DNA of 64,000 nucleotides from Hevea brasiliensis (Eukaryota > Streptophyta > Magnoliopsida > Malpighiales > Euphorbiaceae): positions 99,482,480 through 99,546,479 of the forward strand of contig NC_079499.1 of assembly GCF_030052815.1 (NCBI RefSeq), given 5' to 3'. A program made the position numbers and the translations under genes. Below, piece by piece: positions 30,701 to 44,255 of the stretch. The notes beneath the pieces were generated by a model. That model searched no databases. It was not told the origin of the DNA and worked only from the letters and a program-made list of their open reading frames with translations. The first letter of the stretch is position 1; every line of letters starts with the position of its first letter.

Positions 30701-31959
30701 TTCATTGACTTCTTTGATTGTAATTGCTTCGTAGCTGAGGTGAAGATACCCTTTATATCTTTGGGAATCTTTGGGACCGTAGGGATTTTTGCTTTTGAGA
30801 CTTCTGGAGGCTTCTTTGGGAATCTATGTGTGGCATTATCTTCCTCATCTTCCATTGCAAACTGAACCTGTTCTGGGAAAACAGAAGCAATGGTGTTGTT
30901 GGCATTTTGTAGCTCTTTTGATATGTGATCATACCGTTCAGCCAAGGCTCGGTATGCTCTGTAAGATTCTTCCACAAAATGTATCAGCTCTGGCCTCTTT
31001 TTGTAGTACATTTCTGCCCTCTTGGCAAAGGAGTCTCCATCCTCTTCGATGAGTTTAAGTACAATCTGGACCTTCTCTTCCATATCTGTGAATTCACATC
31101 TGTATTGTTAGCATTTAAGGCATGCAAAGATGAATATTAAGTTTACGACTGTCGAGGCCAGTTGATTGGTGCATGAATATATTCATCCAACTAACAGATT
31201 TATTTACCTTTTTTGTTCTGTTACAGGAATGAAAACAAACTTCAAATTTCACTAGTGCAAGTAATTCAGCAGAAGAAGACTGACTATGATCTATCTTTGA
31301 AAATTGTTCCAAATTACCCGCAATATTCCAAAAAAAAAAAAACTCAGTATTGCTACTTGGTTTGTGAAGTGTTAAATGTAATAAAATAATTTTTTTTTCC
31401 ATACATAATTTGAACAGATACCCTTGTGAATGACAGATTTTAACAGGTCTGAACAGAATAATTTTAATTTTTAAATGTAATAAAATAATTGTTAAATGTA
31501 AATTCTATTGTAAAATGAAGATTGCTTTTATGTCATCAGAATAAAGTTTCCCACAGTAAAAATGTCTTCAATAAATCAAATGATCATAAGCCTCCTTTTT
31601 TCTGCAACTGCATTGCTTAAACTTTAAACTAGGTAATCGTATCATATAACAAGCTTGTCTTCCATCCCACATATAATGTTAATATCTCAAAGAATTCCTG
31701 ATTAATTCAACTACAACTCAATAGCCATTGAAATCCATTTGCAACATGAAGAAAACAATCCAAATGCTACATAATAATATTGGTTTCAAATAATCATGGA
31801 ATATCTAGGGATCTAAGTTTCCAAAACCCAGTTCTTGAAATCACAGGGAAAGAAAGAAAAATTACCTTGAAGGTTTTGCTCCATCCATTTGGATTGCTTA
31901 GTTCTAATGTGGCTTGCCCACCACCATGAATAAGCATTGCTTGCAGCTCTTTGCAACAT
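27775..31959 (-). CDS. NETWORKED 2-type actin-binding protein (NAB/KIP1 domain), two exons
   Basis: Exon 1 is 31866-31959 (31 codons plus one base) and exon 2 is 27775-31085; the joint is GT-AG and in frame, giving 1134 residues. Residues 1-90 form the NET actin-binding (NAB/KIP1) domain with the hallmark SWWWASHI after MLQRAASNAY, then DGDSFAKRAEMYYKKRPEL and YRALAERYDH. The rest is long coiled coil with an acidic, repetitive linker (about residues 450-700) and a second conserved coiled-coil block towards the C-terminus (YTGILQNYKEIKKRL, FRMSIDELLGENLDFWLRF). This is the layout of plant NET2 proteins, which bind F-actin at the pollen plasma membrane and contact receptor kinases. It is somewhat longer than Arabidopsis NET2 members, mainly through the linker. 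The short first exon carrying the tryptophans is typical of the family. Confidence 0.93.
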
Positions 31960-33285
31960 CTTATGCTCTCTGATCTATCTCTCTAGACCAGAATACATAC
32001 AACCCACTATTTCTTCTCTCTCTTTAACAAGAAGGATACAAGACATAGAACCCAATACCCTTTGTTTCAAGAGAGAGAAATAGAAGAAATTTAAAAAATA
32101 AAATAAAAGAGAAGTCTTTCAAATAGAAAGAAACACAGAGACTTCGACAAGAAACGTGCAAGAAGGAAAAGGAATGTGAATGTATGTGTTAGTATACGTT
32201 ATTAACTAATTATGGGATCATGGAAAGGAGCAATTTTCGCCTGGATTTACTGTTCAACCTGCCCTTTATAAACTTTCTAATATCTTACGAAAATAGAAAG
32301 TTAAATTAAAATTTTTTTAAATTAAAAAAAAAAAAAAGAGCACTGCTGATTCTAATTGGTCTAGCTGCTGCACCTGCACTGCACTTGGAATGGTTTTGCT
32401 TTTCCAGGGGATAGAGGGCAGCAGCCACTAGCCAGTAGGGCATCTACTTTTCCTCTTGTTTCTTTTTCTTTTTCTTTTTCCTTTTTCCTTTTTTTTTCTT
32501 TCTTCAAAGGCTTGCCTTTTCTAATCTGGAAAATTCAAACATCATCGGTATTGTTAAAAGGAATAAAAGTTGATCAAGAAACCTGTCAGTCTATCAAGAA
32601 AGCTTTTATTACAGAATGGTACCCAATTTTTTTTATCTAATTATTCATATTTCATAAAATAATATGAAAACGTGTTTTGATCATTATCAAAATTCATGAA
32701 CTCAAAGAAGAATGTAAGCCAAATCAAAGGTGCATAAGATGGACTGAACACATCCATTGGCTCATTAAGAACAAAAGGATCACTCTTGTTTATCTAAAAT
32801 TTTTTGATATATTAATATTTAAATTAAAATGTAAAATAGGCAAGGCAACTAAGTAGGAATTTTTTTTCTCTATTTGATTACTTTCCTCTTTACCATGATC
32901 CAATAGTTAGGCTATAAGACTGGATAGACTTCAATTCTCTCTTTACAAACAGCTATGTTTCATGCCAAAAAGCCTTTAATTTTCTTAGATATAATTTCCC
33001 CTAATTTCTATTAACGCAAAAATGTTCCTGTTCTTAACAAAAAGACAAAGTAAGGCCTTTTTGAAGGAGAAATAAATTTCTAGGAAAGCTTCAAATTGTC
33101 CCCATTGTTATGCATGCTCATGGAGTTTGGGACCTAATAGGAGCGGCAATGGGACTGGCAGGGATTCCCCACCACAGCAGATGAAAATTGCCACCCTCTC
33201 ATTAAAAAAAGCTAAACTTGAAAAGGGGTGTTAACATTTTTTATATAATTTGATTGAGATTGGTTAAATAAACCAAATCAGACAT

Positions 33286-33322
<37 letters not shown>

Positions 33323-34182
33323 TTGCATTTCCTGATGATGAATAAACAAATAAATAAATATATATTTTGCCAATGATATGCTAGGTATAAAATCAAAAGG
33401 AAATGTATCTAGTCATTATCATAGGCCGACTAAAGAAATTTCATGAGAAAGGTTTTTGAGAAAAAAAGGCAGAGCTACTCTTCATTATGAGAAAAGATGA
33501 AACATGTAGGCTTTAACTTAGAGACCATTATTGAAGAGCAAGCTATTCAAAAAGATTCAAATGGTAAAATCTCCAAATCGATGGGCCAGTGGTCAATTTG
33601 TTTTAGCTGAAAGCTACGAAAATGTGTTTGAGCTTTGGGTCCAAGACATGAAAATAAAAAGAGATTATGAAATTATACCAAATAAACAAATGGGGATGAA
33701 CATAAACTTTTGCATACATCAGAAAGTATGAAATTATGATATTGAACACTGATTAACAGGAAATATAAGAATTATTTACGAGTACTAATAAGCTCAAAAG
33801 CATATATATTCACAGCAGCAGTAGTATTTACAAAAAGAAATCCCATCCCATCTCATATTTCCATGTCAACCAGTTGATCAGCATCTACTCATAGAAATAT
33901 CACTAGCATACCATGATATGCGCTGAGAAACATCTTTCTTCTAACTCAACTCTAAATTAAATAAGTTTAACATTTTCTCTAAACTAGACAACATTACCAT
34001 CAGCTTGATTGCATCGGCATATAGTTGGCACATAATCCTTTGCACTTCAATGTGTGAAGGTAGTGCGTAGATAATTTTGCTGATTAGACTATTTTTTCTA
34101 TCACTCACGAAATAAATTTCATAACAGGCTGGCTAATTGAAATGTATCATGCAATGACTGTTCCAGCAATCGCCAGCCAACT
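31960..34182. other. Intergenic region upstream of NET2
   Basis: 31960-32250 is the likely 5' UTR and promoter of NET2 on the - strand. There is a pyrimidine-rich stretch at 32450-32510 and a (TC)n run at 33286-33319. No gene or named repeat recognised; the 66-codon frame at 33531-33731 has no recognisable features. Confidence 0.5.
33286..33319. repeat. (TC)n microsatellite
   Basis: About 34 bp of alternating TC. Confidence 0.9.
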
Positions 34183-35933
34183 CTAGACTTGAGAAATTCT
34201 GAAGGAAGAAAGCCATTCCATGTAGTTCTTTCCCTCTGCATATTCAATGAAAAAAGAACTTAGCGTGCATTTTAAATTTTAGGCCCAAATAAAGTAGTAG
34301 AATAAGGCATCCACTGGAATGAATTCACAAAAATGAAGAAGTGACTTTACAGGCAAAAAAAAAGGGGGGGAAAATACACATTGAATCGATATAAGTACAG
34401 ACAATTTATGAACCATAACAAGTGCATCATTAAAGACTCATGTACAACACAACTTGCAGATAGGAATTTTGCAATAACATTGTTAATCGGTTGGCTTGGT
34501 GAGATCTCCTTCCTGCCAACCCATCCATCCAGTATATCACTGTCATCACAAAGTTGCCTGTAAGTTCAGAAGGGCAGATACCACATGTCTCCAGAGAGTT
34601 ATCCATTAGGTTGCTATATTTCATGTCTCTTTGTCTATAATTGCCATGTTTGTGGACAATGACCATATTCTTCTCAAAGAAGTACTCATGGGCTTTTAAG
34701 CCATTCCAGAACTAAAGTTCAAGGCAGGCATGGCTATGGTTTTAAAATGGGAAGGCCAGACTTGGAACATCTTGCGAATGGATTGCAAGGATTGTTCATG
34801 AAATGGTCATAATCAACTCACTTGAAACTCCAGAAAACACAGCCATTTATAACATGTGGCATACAATTATTCACAAAAAGGGTACTCGTACTTAAGCTTC
34901 ATTGTTTATAGAATTCAACATCCTTTCTTCTAAGCATTACATATCATTTTCCAATTGTAACTTAGCATCTAATCTCTCAATCTGCATAGAATGAAATGGA
35001 CTTTACCTAATTTCCTTACATGTTCTTCATTTACTTAGCCTTGTAAATAGGATCTAAGAAGCCTTTCAGAAAACATATTTGATGCAATTAGTGTGTTAAT
35101 GTTAACTATAGTGTAGCTTATTCAAATATGCAACTAGCAAACCAAAAGATCACGACAATAGCAGATATTTTACGGGAAATTTTCAAATCAAACAAAAACA
35201 GCCCACATGATTTGTTCGAAACAAGACCAATTAACCACCCAACCAAAATTCCTCAAAATCAATAAACAGTTCCAGGGATAAATTACAACTTAATCCTTAG
35301 ATTTGGCAAAATCCACAACTTAATCACTCTATTCTCAACACTAATATTAAACTTCAAACACAGTCAAAGCACCAAAAAAAATAATAATGAAAATTAAAAA
35401 ATAAATTCAACCGTCACAAATACGGAAACAAACAAGAAGATGAAAAAAATACGCAAAAAGGAAGATATTTTACCAGAAGAGAACTCATTTGGCAAATTCT
35501 TTATAGCACTTAAAAGCTGGTTAGTTGAATTTTCCACTAATTCCTTGCAACCAGGTCTGTAACAAGGAACCAACACGGCAAAGCCATCATCAGTCTCATC
35601 ATCACTTCTAAAATCAGGTCCATGAGGCTCCACCCACCCGATTGACCAATCTGGGCCATCGGATTCCGACCCTGACAAGCAAACCCCGCCATCAGATGGC
35701 ACCAAAACTGCATCACCATACTGCTTATCATGTCTCCTATCTTCCCTACTATGCCATTTCCTTTTAACCTTTCTTGGTGAGGCTAAATTCCTTGCAGGGA
35801 ATTTAACAGAATCAAGCTCTCTGAATCCAGAACCCGAATCAGTAGATGAATTCAACGAGGAACCATTTGAGACAGGCTCTTTCCCCTTGCCACTCCATAA
35901 CCACCATGAAAACCGAGTAAAAGAAACTGCCAT
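34183..35933 (-). CDS. Conserved plant protein of unknown function, two exons
   Basis: Exon 1 35474-35933 and exon 2 34183-34235 join GT-AG in frame to give 170 residues. The ATG at 35933 is preferred to an in-frame GTG four codons upstream because MAVSFTRFSWWLWSGK looks like a conserved start. Other landmarks: a basic KVKRKWHSREDRR stretch (about residue 60), VLVPSDGG, SDGPDWSIGW, EPHGPDFRSDDETDDGFAVL and a C-terminal YMEWLSS box supplied by exon 2. No known catalytic motif, signal or membrane segment. I believe relatives occur across dicots, but I cannot name a function. A 5' UTR intron (donor near 36683, acceptor near 36006 on -) is plausible. Confidence 0.75.
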
Positions 35934-36005
35934 TCTTGCCCCCACTTCTCAAAAACGAAATCGATTTTGCAAAGTAGCTCCCGTCTTTTGCAGCAACCAC
36001 CGGAC

Positions 36006-36825
36006 TAAGAAGAGGTCGACTCCATTTAATGAAACTAAAACAGATATCAAAAATCAGGAATTTAAGATTTCAACCCATTAAACCCATTAATCTCTCTCAA
36101 ATTATGACAATTAAGAAAAGCCAAATTCCGCCAAAAACAACTAAAGCACGATCAATGATAACAAGAAAATGGTTTTCCCTACAAAACTACCCAATTAGTA
36201 TGTAAGAACAAAGAAATTTTAGTCCACTCTCCACCAAAATTAGAAACCCATAAAAATAGAAAAGCTAGTTCAAAAGCAAAACTTTCAACACTTAAATTGT
36301 GTAATGAACCCACCACCAATAATCAGTCGAAAACAAACTTGAATGAGCACAGAAGCCAAAACCGCTTTTATCGTTTCGCAAAAAAAATATATATATCCGT
36401 TAAAAGCCCAAAACCTTTCTATAATCTCCACTACAGAAATCGCACAAATCGATATGAAAAGCACCAATTTTGAAAGTAATCTTCAATAAAATATCAAATG
36501 ATTTTTAAAATGAACCGCTGCATTGTGAACAAAATGGGGAATTCCCGTGATCTCTGAGGATCAAACGGTCATATATATTTCCCCCACACATCGCCGACCA
36601 CAAAAAAAGCGAACCCAAAACGTTTCGCCGGAGAATCAAGACTCTAGAAATAACGAAACGTTTCGCCGATTAAAAACACATACCAGAAGGGAATTCTGAA
36701 TTCTCCCCACCAGCGAGAAAAACTGGCGGTGATTTTTGCCAAGAAAATTAAAAAATCTACATATATATAGTCTCAAAAAATCACTGCCATAACCATCCCT
36801 CTCGAGTCACCATATCCCCCTAACC

Positions 36826-36860
<35 letters not shown>

Positions 36861-36900
36861 CCTCCACTTTCTCCCTCTACTCTGAAACAAACTGACAGAG
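36006..36900 (-). promoter_or_regulatory. Likely 5' UTR intron and promoter of the 34183-35933 gene
   Basis: The - strand shows CTTCTG/GTATGTG near 36683 (donor) and CTCTTCTTAG near 36006 (acceptor), so a leader intron is possible. The phrase AACGTTTCGCCG occurs twice (about 36618 and 36654). A (TC)n run lies at 36829-36858. Confidence 0.35.
36829..36858. repeat. (TC)n microsatellite
   Basis: About 30 bp of alternating TC. Confidence 0.9.
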
Positions 36901-37049
36901 CTCCGTCTTCTTCTGAATTTATAGGAATCATTCTTTGTTAATATCATCAATTTGAGCTCATCGAGGCAAATCCAACGGGGCTGATATTGTGTGGTAAGGT
37001 TGATGATATCGATCCAATCAGTTAACAATAAATAAACACCCACATTAAA

Positions 37050-40000
37050 CTATTGTTTATTAATTATTATTATTGTTTTTTTTTTGGTGCGGAATATAAT
37101 AACAATCAACCCTTGATCTGGTGACTAGTGGGTTGTTACCGTCCAAATTAGCTGACGTGGTAGCTATATATCCAATCATTGAGTACGCATGCGGCCCTTG
37201 TTGTGACACGTGTACACTAAGTCGTCCTTAAGGAAAAAAACCAAAAAAACCAATCAACCCCATTTTAATGGTAATTCTAATTTAAATTTCAATCAAACAC
37301 AATCCATTATAATTTAGATAAAGATTTTGTCTTTAATCATTCAAAATTTATAATTTAATATTTTTTTATAAATTAATTCAACAAATTTTAATAAATGAGA
37401 TTTTTTTAATATAATATATCTATTAAAAATATATAATTAATTATATATATTTATTTAAAATTTAAATTCTATCAATTATCCTTTTTAATATTTTCTTATT
37501 AATTGTTAATCTCATTAACCAATTATTTAAAATTGATTTTGAGAATATGCTTGAGATCAATTATCTCTATCCTTCAAGTCACAATGAAGATGTATACGCA
37601 ACTTGAAAGAATTTTCTTTGGTGAATAAAAAATAAAGTGGGTAATTAAGGAATTAATTAAACAGAAAGTACAAAGCATCTCAACTTCAAACACTCAATGG
37701 GCAAAGGAAATTAGCAATTAATCATTAATTATCAAAAAGAATTAATCGTAAATTCACATATATATAAATATAATTATTAATTTTTTTTTAAATAATTATT
37801 TTATATTATAAATTTTTGAGATTCATTTTATTCATATTTATTTATCATTAGTTTTCTAATTTTATTTTTTTAATTTAATATATATATATAATTTCTCTTT
37901 TGCTTGTGCTGAGATCTTCTTCTTTCATTTTATTGTTCTAACACGTGTCTTCTAATTTCTCTAGTTGGAGTACGGATGTGCTTTACCTAACTTTTGAAGG
38001 TATACTATAAACTTATGGAGTAGAATAATTATCTACTATCTAAGCTGACTATGTGATTTGCCAAATGATTTTAATTATCTAATTTATATTGGGTTCATTT
38101 TGGTTTCAAATTGGTAATTTTAATTTAAAAAATTAGGGGGTTTAAAATTAAATTGAAAGGTTTCTTTCTATTTCTATTTTAATTTTAATTTAAATTAATT
38201 TAATTTAATTTCACGAATTAAATATTTTTAAAAATGAAAATTCACCTTTCAACTTAAAATCAAATCAAATTAGTTAAAATCAATTAGATTCAACTGTGAT
38301 ATAATCAAATTCGAATTTGATTTGTTCTAATCTAATTTTGATTTAAATTTAAATTGCATCCATTGGGATTAATTATATCGATGATACTTTAACTAAGAGT
38401 ACGTGAAAGTAAGGTATCTAAGTTTTAATTTAAAACATAAAATTAGTTGATCTTTAATAGCTAATTTCTATGTTATTTATGGTGACGTGTCATTTATTAA
38501 ATTATAAAAATATATATTTTAATAAGTTGGTAACTTCGAATAAATAAGTTTTGGATTGTTGAAGTGTCATTTGTGCAAATTAGATTGTTAATATTATGGA
38601 CGGAGAGAAATTTTTTTTTTAAGATAAGTGTTAATAAAGAGAATATAATTTTTTTTAATTTAACGAGATATAATTTTTTTAATTTAATAAATATCACATT
38701 AATAAAAATAATCTAAAAACTACTTATAGAAAGGTATTCAAGATTTTATTTTACGAGATTTTTTTATATTCCAAATTAAAGTTTATATAATTTACTATTA
38801 TATATCTCTAAATTAAAATATTGTCCATGTAATTTACTATATATATATAAAATATTGTCCATGTAATTACAAATGGCCAAAATATGTTTCATTCTATGTG
38901 TTATAAAAAAGTTTAATTTGAAAGTTAATTCTATAAATTAAGCTCTTATGTTTCATTCTATGTATTGTTGCATAAGATTAAACATATTAATATTACAAGA
39001 ACAAATAATTGTCCACTTTCATAATTCTCATCATAAAATTTCTATCATTAGTGAATAAGACACTCAAATTTGGAACTCCATTAACTATGTGATCAAGAAA
39101 TAGATTAAATTTGCAATATTTTTTCATGAGTTTAATAATTATTAAATTAAATATTTATATCAAGATTTATATAAAATTAATTAAAAAGTATATAATAATT
39201 ATAAAAATTAGGTATAAATATTTAATCTAATCGTTATTAAAGGGCACACCCTTTTATGAACGGATCTAAAGGGCTATTAAAATTTAAACAAATATCCACG
39301 AACACAATTAATGTCCTAAGAGAGAAAAAAAGAATAAAAAAATATACTAATTATCATTTCTATTTTTTTTATATATACATATATAGTATAAGACTTACTA
39401 TATAAGTGCACACGTCCAAGTAATTACTGAATGAATATTGCCCTTGTAATACTTAAATACACACACCAAATTTTTTAATCATTGCTCTTTTATTTAATGC
39501 AAAAGTAATTTTTTTTAATGAGGAGGAAAAAAAAATTATTAAGAAGATATTTTTTTTAATTTTAATAAAAAATAATGAAATAACTTTTTTTCTATCAAAA
39601 ATGAAAAATATACAAAAATTAATGATATAAATAAATTATTATTAAAATTATGATAATTTTAATAAAATATTTCTTCTTTTACATTTAATATAAAAATCTT
39701 GAAGGGTCAATCTAATAGATATTTTAGTGGGAACTCAATCAAAAAATAACTGCACATTAAAATATCCTTAAAATTTAAACCTTAAATTTGCTATTCCTTT
39801 GTTTTAACAATAAAAACACATTAATTAGCACAAATTTAAAACCAAAATCATTTTTTAGGGTTGGATATAAGGTAATAAAAATGAAGAAAATGAAATATGC
39901 CCATTTGTGAGTTGTCAAAGAGGGTGAGAGTAAAATCAAATGAAGAGAGTGGAAAAGAGATCAAAAGTAGGGTGATGCCCACTTACACTGACCAAGAGAT

Positions 40001-40865
40001 TAACCTAGTGAACTTTTCTTCATCAATTATGATCTATGGGGCATCTCCATGTGCTACATAAAAACAAACCACATCCACAAAGGCATTTATTTGTTTGAAC
40101 TTTCAAGTCTTACACCCCCTCAAAACCCTAAAATTGAAAAGCAAATCAACACTTTAGAGGGAGAAATATTTATCTAGAATTAGGCTTCATTTATTTTGCA
40201 AGAAGTAATTTATATTTAAATTTTTTTTTTATAATTTTTTTTATTTAATTATAATATTAAATTAAATTTATATATATGTATTTATATCACGAATCAATAA
40301 CTATTTTCATATTTTAATAAGATTGTTAAAGTTTATAAAATAGATTCCTATTGATTTTCCTTAAAAATAATTTTTTTTTATCAGAAAAATATTATTTTAT
40401 CATTTTTGAATATATTATTATATATATAATTTTACGTCATAATTACTCATTAGGGAAAAATGTTGAACCAATAGACTTTTAGCTCATTAATATTAAAGTC
40501 GTATATAAGGCTGTGAAGTTTTAAATTAAGTCATAATTGAAGCTATTTATATATATATATATATAAATGTTGAATGTGCATTTTTTGTTTTTTTATGAAC
40601 TAGATTCACATGAATGTACATTAAATTTTCAAATGTTAGAAAAATAATTTTTGGTTCATGTTAATTAACACATGCTAAATATGCATGAATTATCATCCCA
40701 CCTAAAGTGATATTTGTTGACTAAGTACATTGTGTCATATGATGTTGTTCCAATTAATTTTAATATATTTTTTTTTGAGGGGAAATTAGTATTAACATTG
40801 GATTGATGTAGATTTGTTCAATTATATAAATATATAGGTAATTGCATAGTTCTTAGGTACTAGTG
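37050..40865. other. AT-rich intergenic DNA without a visible gene
   Basis: About 3.8 kb, mostly AT, with short AT and TTA runs. I see no supported coding frame, RNA gene or bounded transposon. Confidence 0.5.
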
Positions 40866-40959
40866 AATACAACAACTATGATTGTGATGGCTCTTTACCC
40901 TTGGGCGGTTGTGATTATGATTATCTTTATTTATTTTGAGTTAGGGTCATGATTGATTA

Positions 40960-41035
40960 TGTTTATCTATATGAAGCGTAAACATATGGAAATTCCAGTT
41001 ACACAAGTAGAACATATTAGATTAAACAATCAATC
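40960..41035 (+). mobile_element. Short RTE LINE tail fragment (unit 1)
   Basis: Reads VKRKHMEIPVTQVEHIRLN, the segment of the RTE LINE C-terminus also seen at 3048-3092. Only about 60-70 bp. A slightly less decayed copy lies in unit 2 at about 45884-45955. Confidence 0.6.
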
Positions 41036-43895
41036 TATTATAATAGACTAGAGAGATTAGAGATTTTAATATATTTTTTATGATCGGATTAGATAATAGT
41101 TGAAACAGTCATTATTTTTTAAGTGTAAGAGAAAGAAGCTAAAATGATAATTTTATTATCTTTTTTTAAGCTGAAAACTATTATAATAGATTAGAGAGAT
41201 TTTATAAAATAAAATTAAAGTTTATAAATCTTTTAATAATAAGTTAAAATTAAAGAACAAAAATAAAATATAAAACAAAATTCAAGATCTAAAAATAACC
41301 CATTTCTATATTGTTTATAAAGGATAAGATGAGAACTTAGTAACTCATCTTTATTTATTATAATTTATTAATTTATATATCATCTTAATTAAATTTTAAT
41401 GAAATTTTACTAAAAAATATCAAAACAATGCAAACATATTCTTGTTACAATAAACTTAAAGTTGAATAATTAAATTATATATAATAATAATCAACACAAT
41501 TTTCAATAAAGATTAAAATAATTTAATTAAAATTAGAATGAAATCCATCAATCAATGACTATAAGAATTATGCACAAAGGAAATGATAAAAATTAATTTC
41601 AGAAATTATAAAATTTATTTTTATAAGTTATGTAAACAACATTTCATCCTCATCATAATTATTACCATATTCTCCTTTATTTATATACCATTATATGGAG
41701 GCAACTTTAGTATTTTTTAATTTAATAATTTATATTTTAAAATAAATATAATATTAAAATTTAAAGTTATTATATTACTTTTAATATTATTTTTTTATAA
41801 TTTTGAGACAGGACCTACGCTGAAAAAAGCCTGGGGGAGATAGGGACGCGTATGGTATCCAATTCAAGCGCGGGTAGCCTCCTCCTCGCTCTGTCGTTTA
41901 CTCCATGAGAAATGATGGAATAGAAGCCTCTTCTCTCTCTCACACATCCAAACAGAACTTTGGATTTTTTATGACAACATATCGTACCACTCTCAACAAG
42001 ATGTGGCGTGTACATCTCCTATGTCATTTTTGTCCCCGCACCAACATCATCCATATTCAACGCCTTCCCAGCCCTTCCTTTCTCTTCCACCATTTATTTC
42101 CCCCTTTTCTTTTTTTTTTTTTTAATTATAAAGAATGAGAGTTATTTAAATTTCATATAATCCCTGATGAAATATTAGAAAATGTATCATTTTCTTCTAT
42201 TAAACTTCTAAGCAGAATTAATATTTAATTATTATATTAATACGAGAAATCAAATTAAAATGAGATAAGATTATTTCATCAAATTAATTATCAAGCTATC
42301 ATACTTGTGATTACCATTTATTTTCTTACATCACAAGTTGAAATTCTTAGATATATATCAATTTAATTCAATGAAAAAAAATATATTACTCACGAACAGA
42401 ATTAGGCTTGAATCTCTATTCTCTTTTACTCAAAAAAGTTGTTATCTATTTCTTTTATTTTCAATAGTAATTAAAATTGAAGAAGAAAGAGCTTAAAACT
42501 TGGAAGCCTGGCCAACGCTGGGCCATGATCACCCTGACAAGCTAAGCCCAACCCAAATTCCACTCTGAGAATCCGCTTTCTCAGTTCTTTTGTTTTCCCT
42601 CTTCTTTATCTGTCTGTCTCCATTTCACTTCTTCAACAAGGGAACCAAGAAATAACTACTCCTTTTACATGGCGTATCTGTAAATCCGTTAACAGGTACA
42701 TTTCTTAGCGTGTCTCTTCTTTTGTATTTTCGCCGTTTGGTTGCTGGCTTTGCCGGAAAGGGAAGGAAAACCTAGAGCTTTTCTTGGAAATCCACTTCGA
42801 AGTTCTTTTCTTTTTCTCGGAAAATTGAAACACGGAGCATTTGGTTATAATGGACTATTTCATTATTTGTCAGTCTTGCTCCTTTTCGAATACATAATTC
42901 TGGGGGTTTTCTTGTTTTGCTGTTTTTTTTTTCTTTACGTTGTATGTTTTAACTTGGCCCATGCTTAATTGCTCAGAAACTAGGGGAAAAAAGATAAGAA
43001 AAATGATATCTTTTATACTTTATTGGCTAATTAATTGTCCTTACTCGGCAGTCATAGATTCAAGAATTTGGTTTCATCCTTGTTTAAGTTCCTTAAATTT
43101 TCTCGGCAACCAAACATGTTATTAATGAAACTTTTTTATGTATCTGGTTCCAAGTTCTGTGTTAGTTGGGATTTGCTTTGTTATTAAAGGTTTTAAATGG
43201 TCATAATAACAGCATTGAAACACTAAGAATGAACAGCAGATTATAATATATTTACTTTCATGTTCTAGGCTTGCTTATGCTTGCTTTAATTATACGTTTT
43301 CAATTTAATAATGTCTAGAAAATAATTTATCTATTTTTCTCCATTAAATGTTGACCAAAATATTAGAAGAGTAGGTACATAGGTAGAGAATTTTGTTCTT
43401 GTTGTTATTGTGTGTGTGCATGGGCCCTATAACCCAAATATTTGGGCCAATTAGAAGCCTAACGTTGAGTATTTGGGCGGTTCCAGGAGTTTGAAATTGA
43501 TTTTCATGTCATGGCTTTGAAATTGTATGAGTAAATTGAGATGTGTTCATTCTTTATTTATTTATTTATTTTTTTATTTTTGACCAATTTCAATGACATG
43601 GGTTGTTAGTATTTTAAACTGTTCATTTGTTCTAAAATCTACACTTTTTTAAGAAATACTGTTATGAAAGCAAAAGCATTATCATGGTTTTGTAATTATC
43701 ACAGGAATCAGGAATGCTGACATATTATATTGAGAAACTTTACTGGTCAATTGTTTATTGAAACCACTGGTGTATATCAGTAATGTTTGTTATCATCTGT
43801 TAACTGATAACTAAGTTTTGAAAAAACTTCTATTTGTTATCTGAAATTTTTTGGCTTGGAAACTGTCATTGTTTTGAAACAAACTCCAAAGGAAA

Positions 43896-44255
43896 ATGGA
43901 TAGCATCTGTGAAGAGCTAGATGAAGCTAAAGCTGAGATTGAGAAGCTCAGGTAGACTTAATATGCAAAGCAGAGCTGTTGGAAAATTTGAAGAAGGCTC
44001 ACCACGAGCAAATCATTCAAATTCAACAAGCAAATTCTAAAATTTAGAAGCAGACCCAAGATCTCATTGAAAAGGCAGAGGAGATTACTGTAGTAAGACA
44101 AACGCATGAAGATCTTCAATGCAGTTTGAATGAAAAGGCCACCATCAGATGTCTGAGCTCCTCAAATGATAAGCTTAGAGTTGATTGTGAAGACAAGCAT
44201 TGGAAATGGGAGGAGGAAAGATGTGGGTTGTTGTTGGCTCTAGATGAGGCAAATA
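43896..44255 (+). pseudogene. At4g38062-like coiled-coil gene, 5' segment (unit 1)
   Basis: From the ATG at 43896 it reads MDSICEELDEAKAEIEKLR, then a stop/frame change, then KAELLENLKKAHHEQ and later CLSSSNDKLRVDCEDK and LLLALDEAN. This is the N-terminus of the long plant coiled-coil family annotated as uncharacterized protein At4g38062. A second stop lies within the ANSKI stretch. At about 44255 homology breaks off and the sequence enters the inverted middle part. A likely 5' UTR splice donor lies near 42695 (AACAG/GTACAT). Not functional. Confidence 0.8.

Noticed and set aside
42000..42140. A conserved-looking pyrimidine-rich frame at 41905-42138, repeated at 46827-47078
   Set aside because: Differs by indels between the two units and ends in a poly-T run; no sign of coding.
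42741..42968. A 75-codon frame found in both duplication units (again near 47640-47876)
   Set aside because: Lies in the probable 5' UTR intron of the coiled-coil gene. It is kept in both units only because the duplication is recent; no family resemblance.
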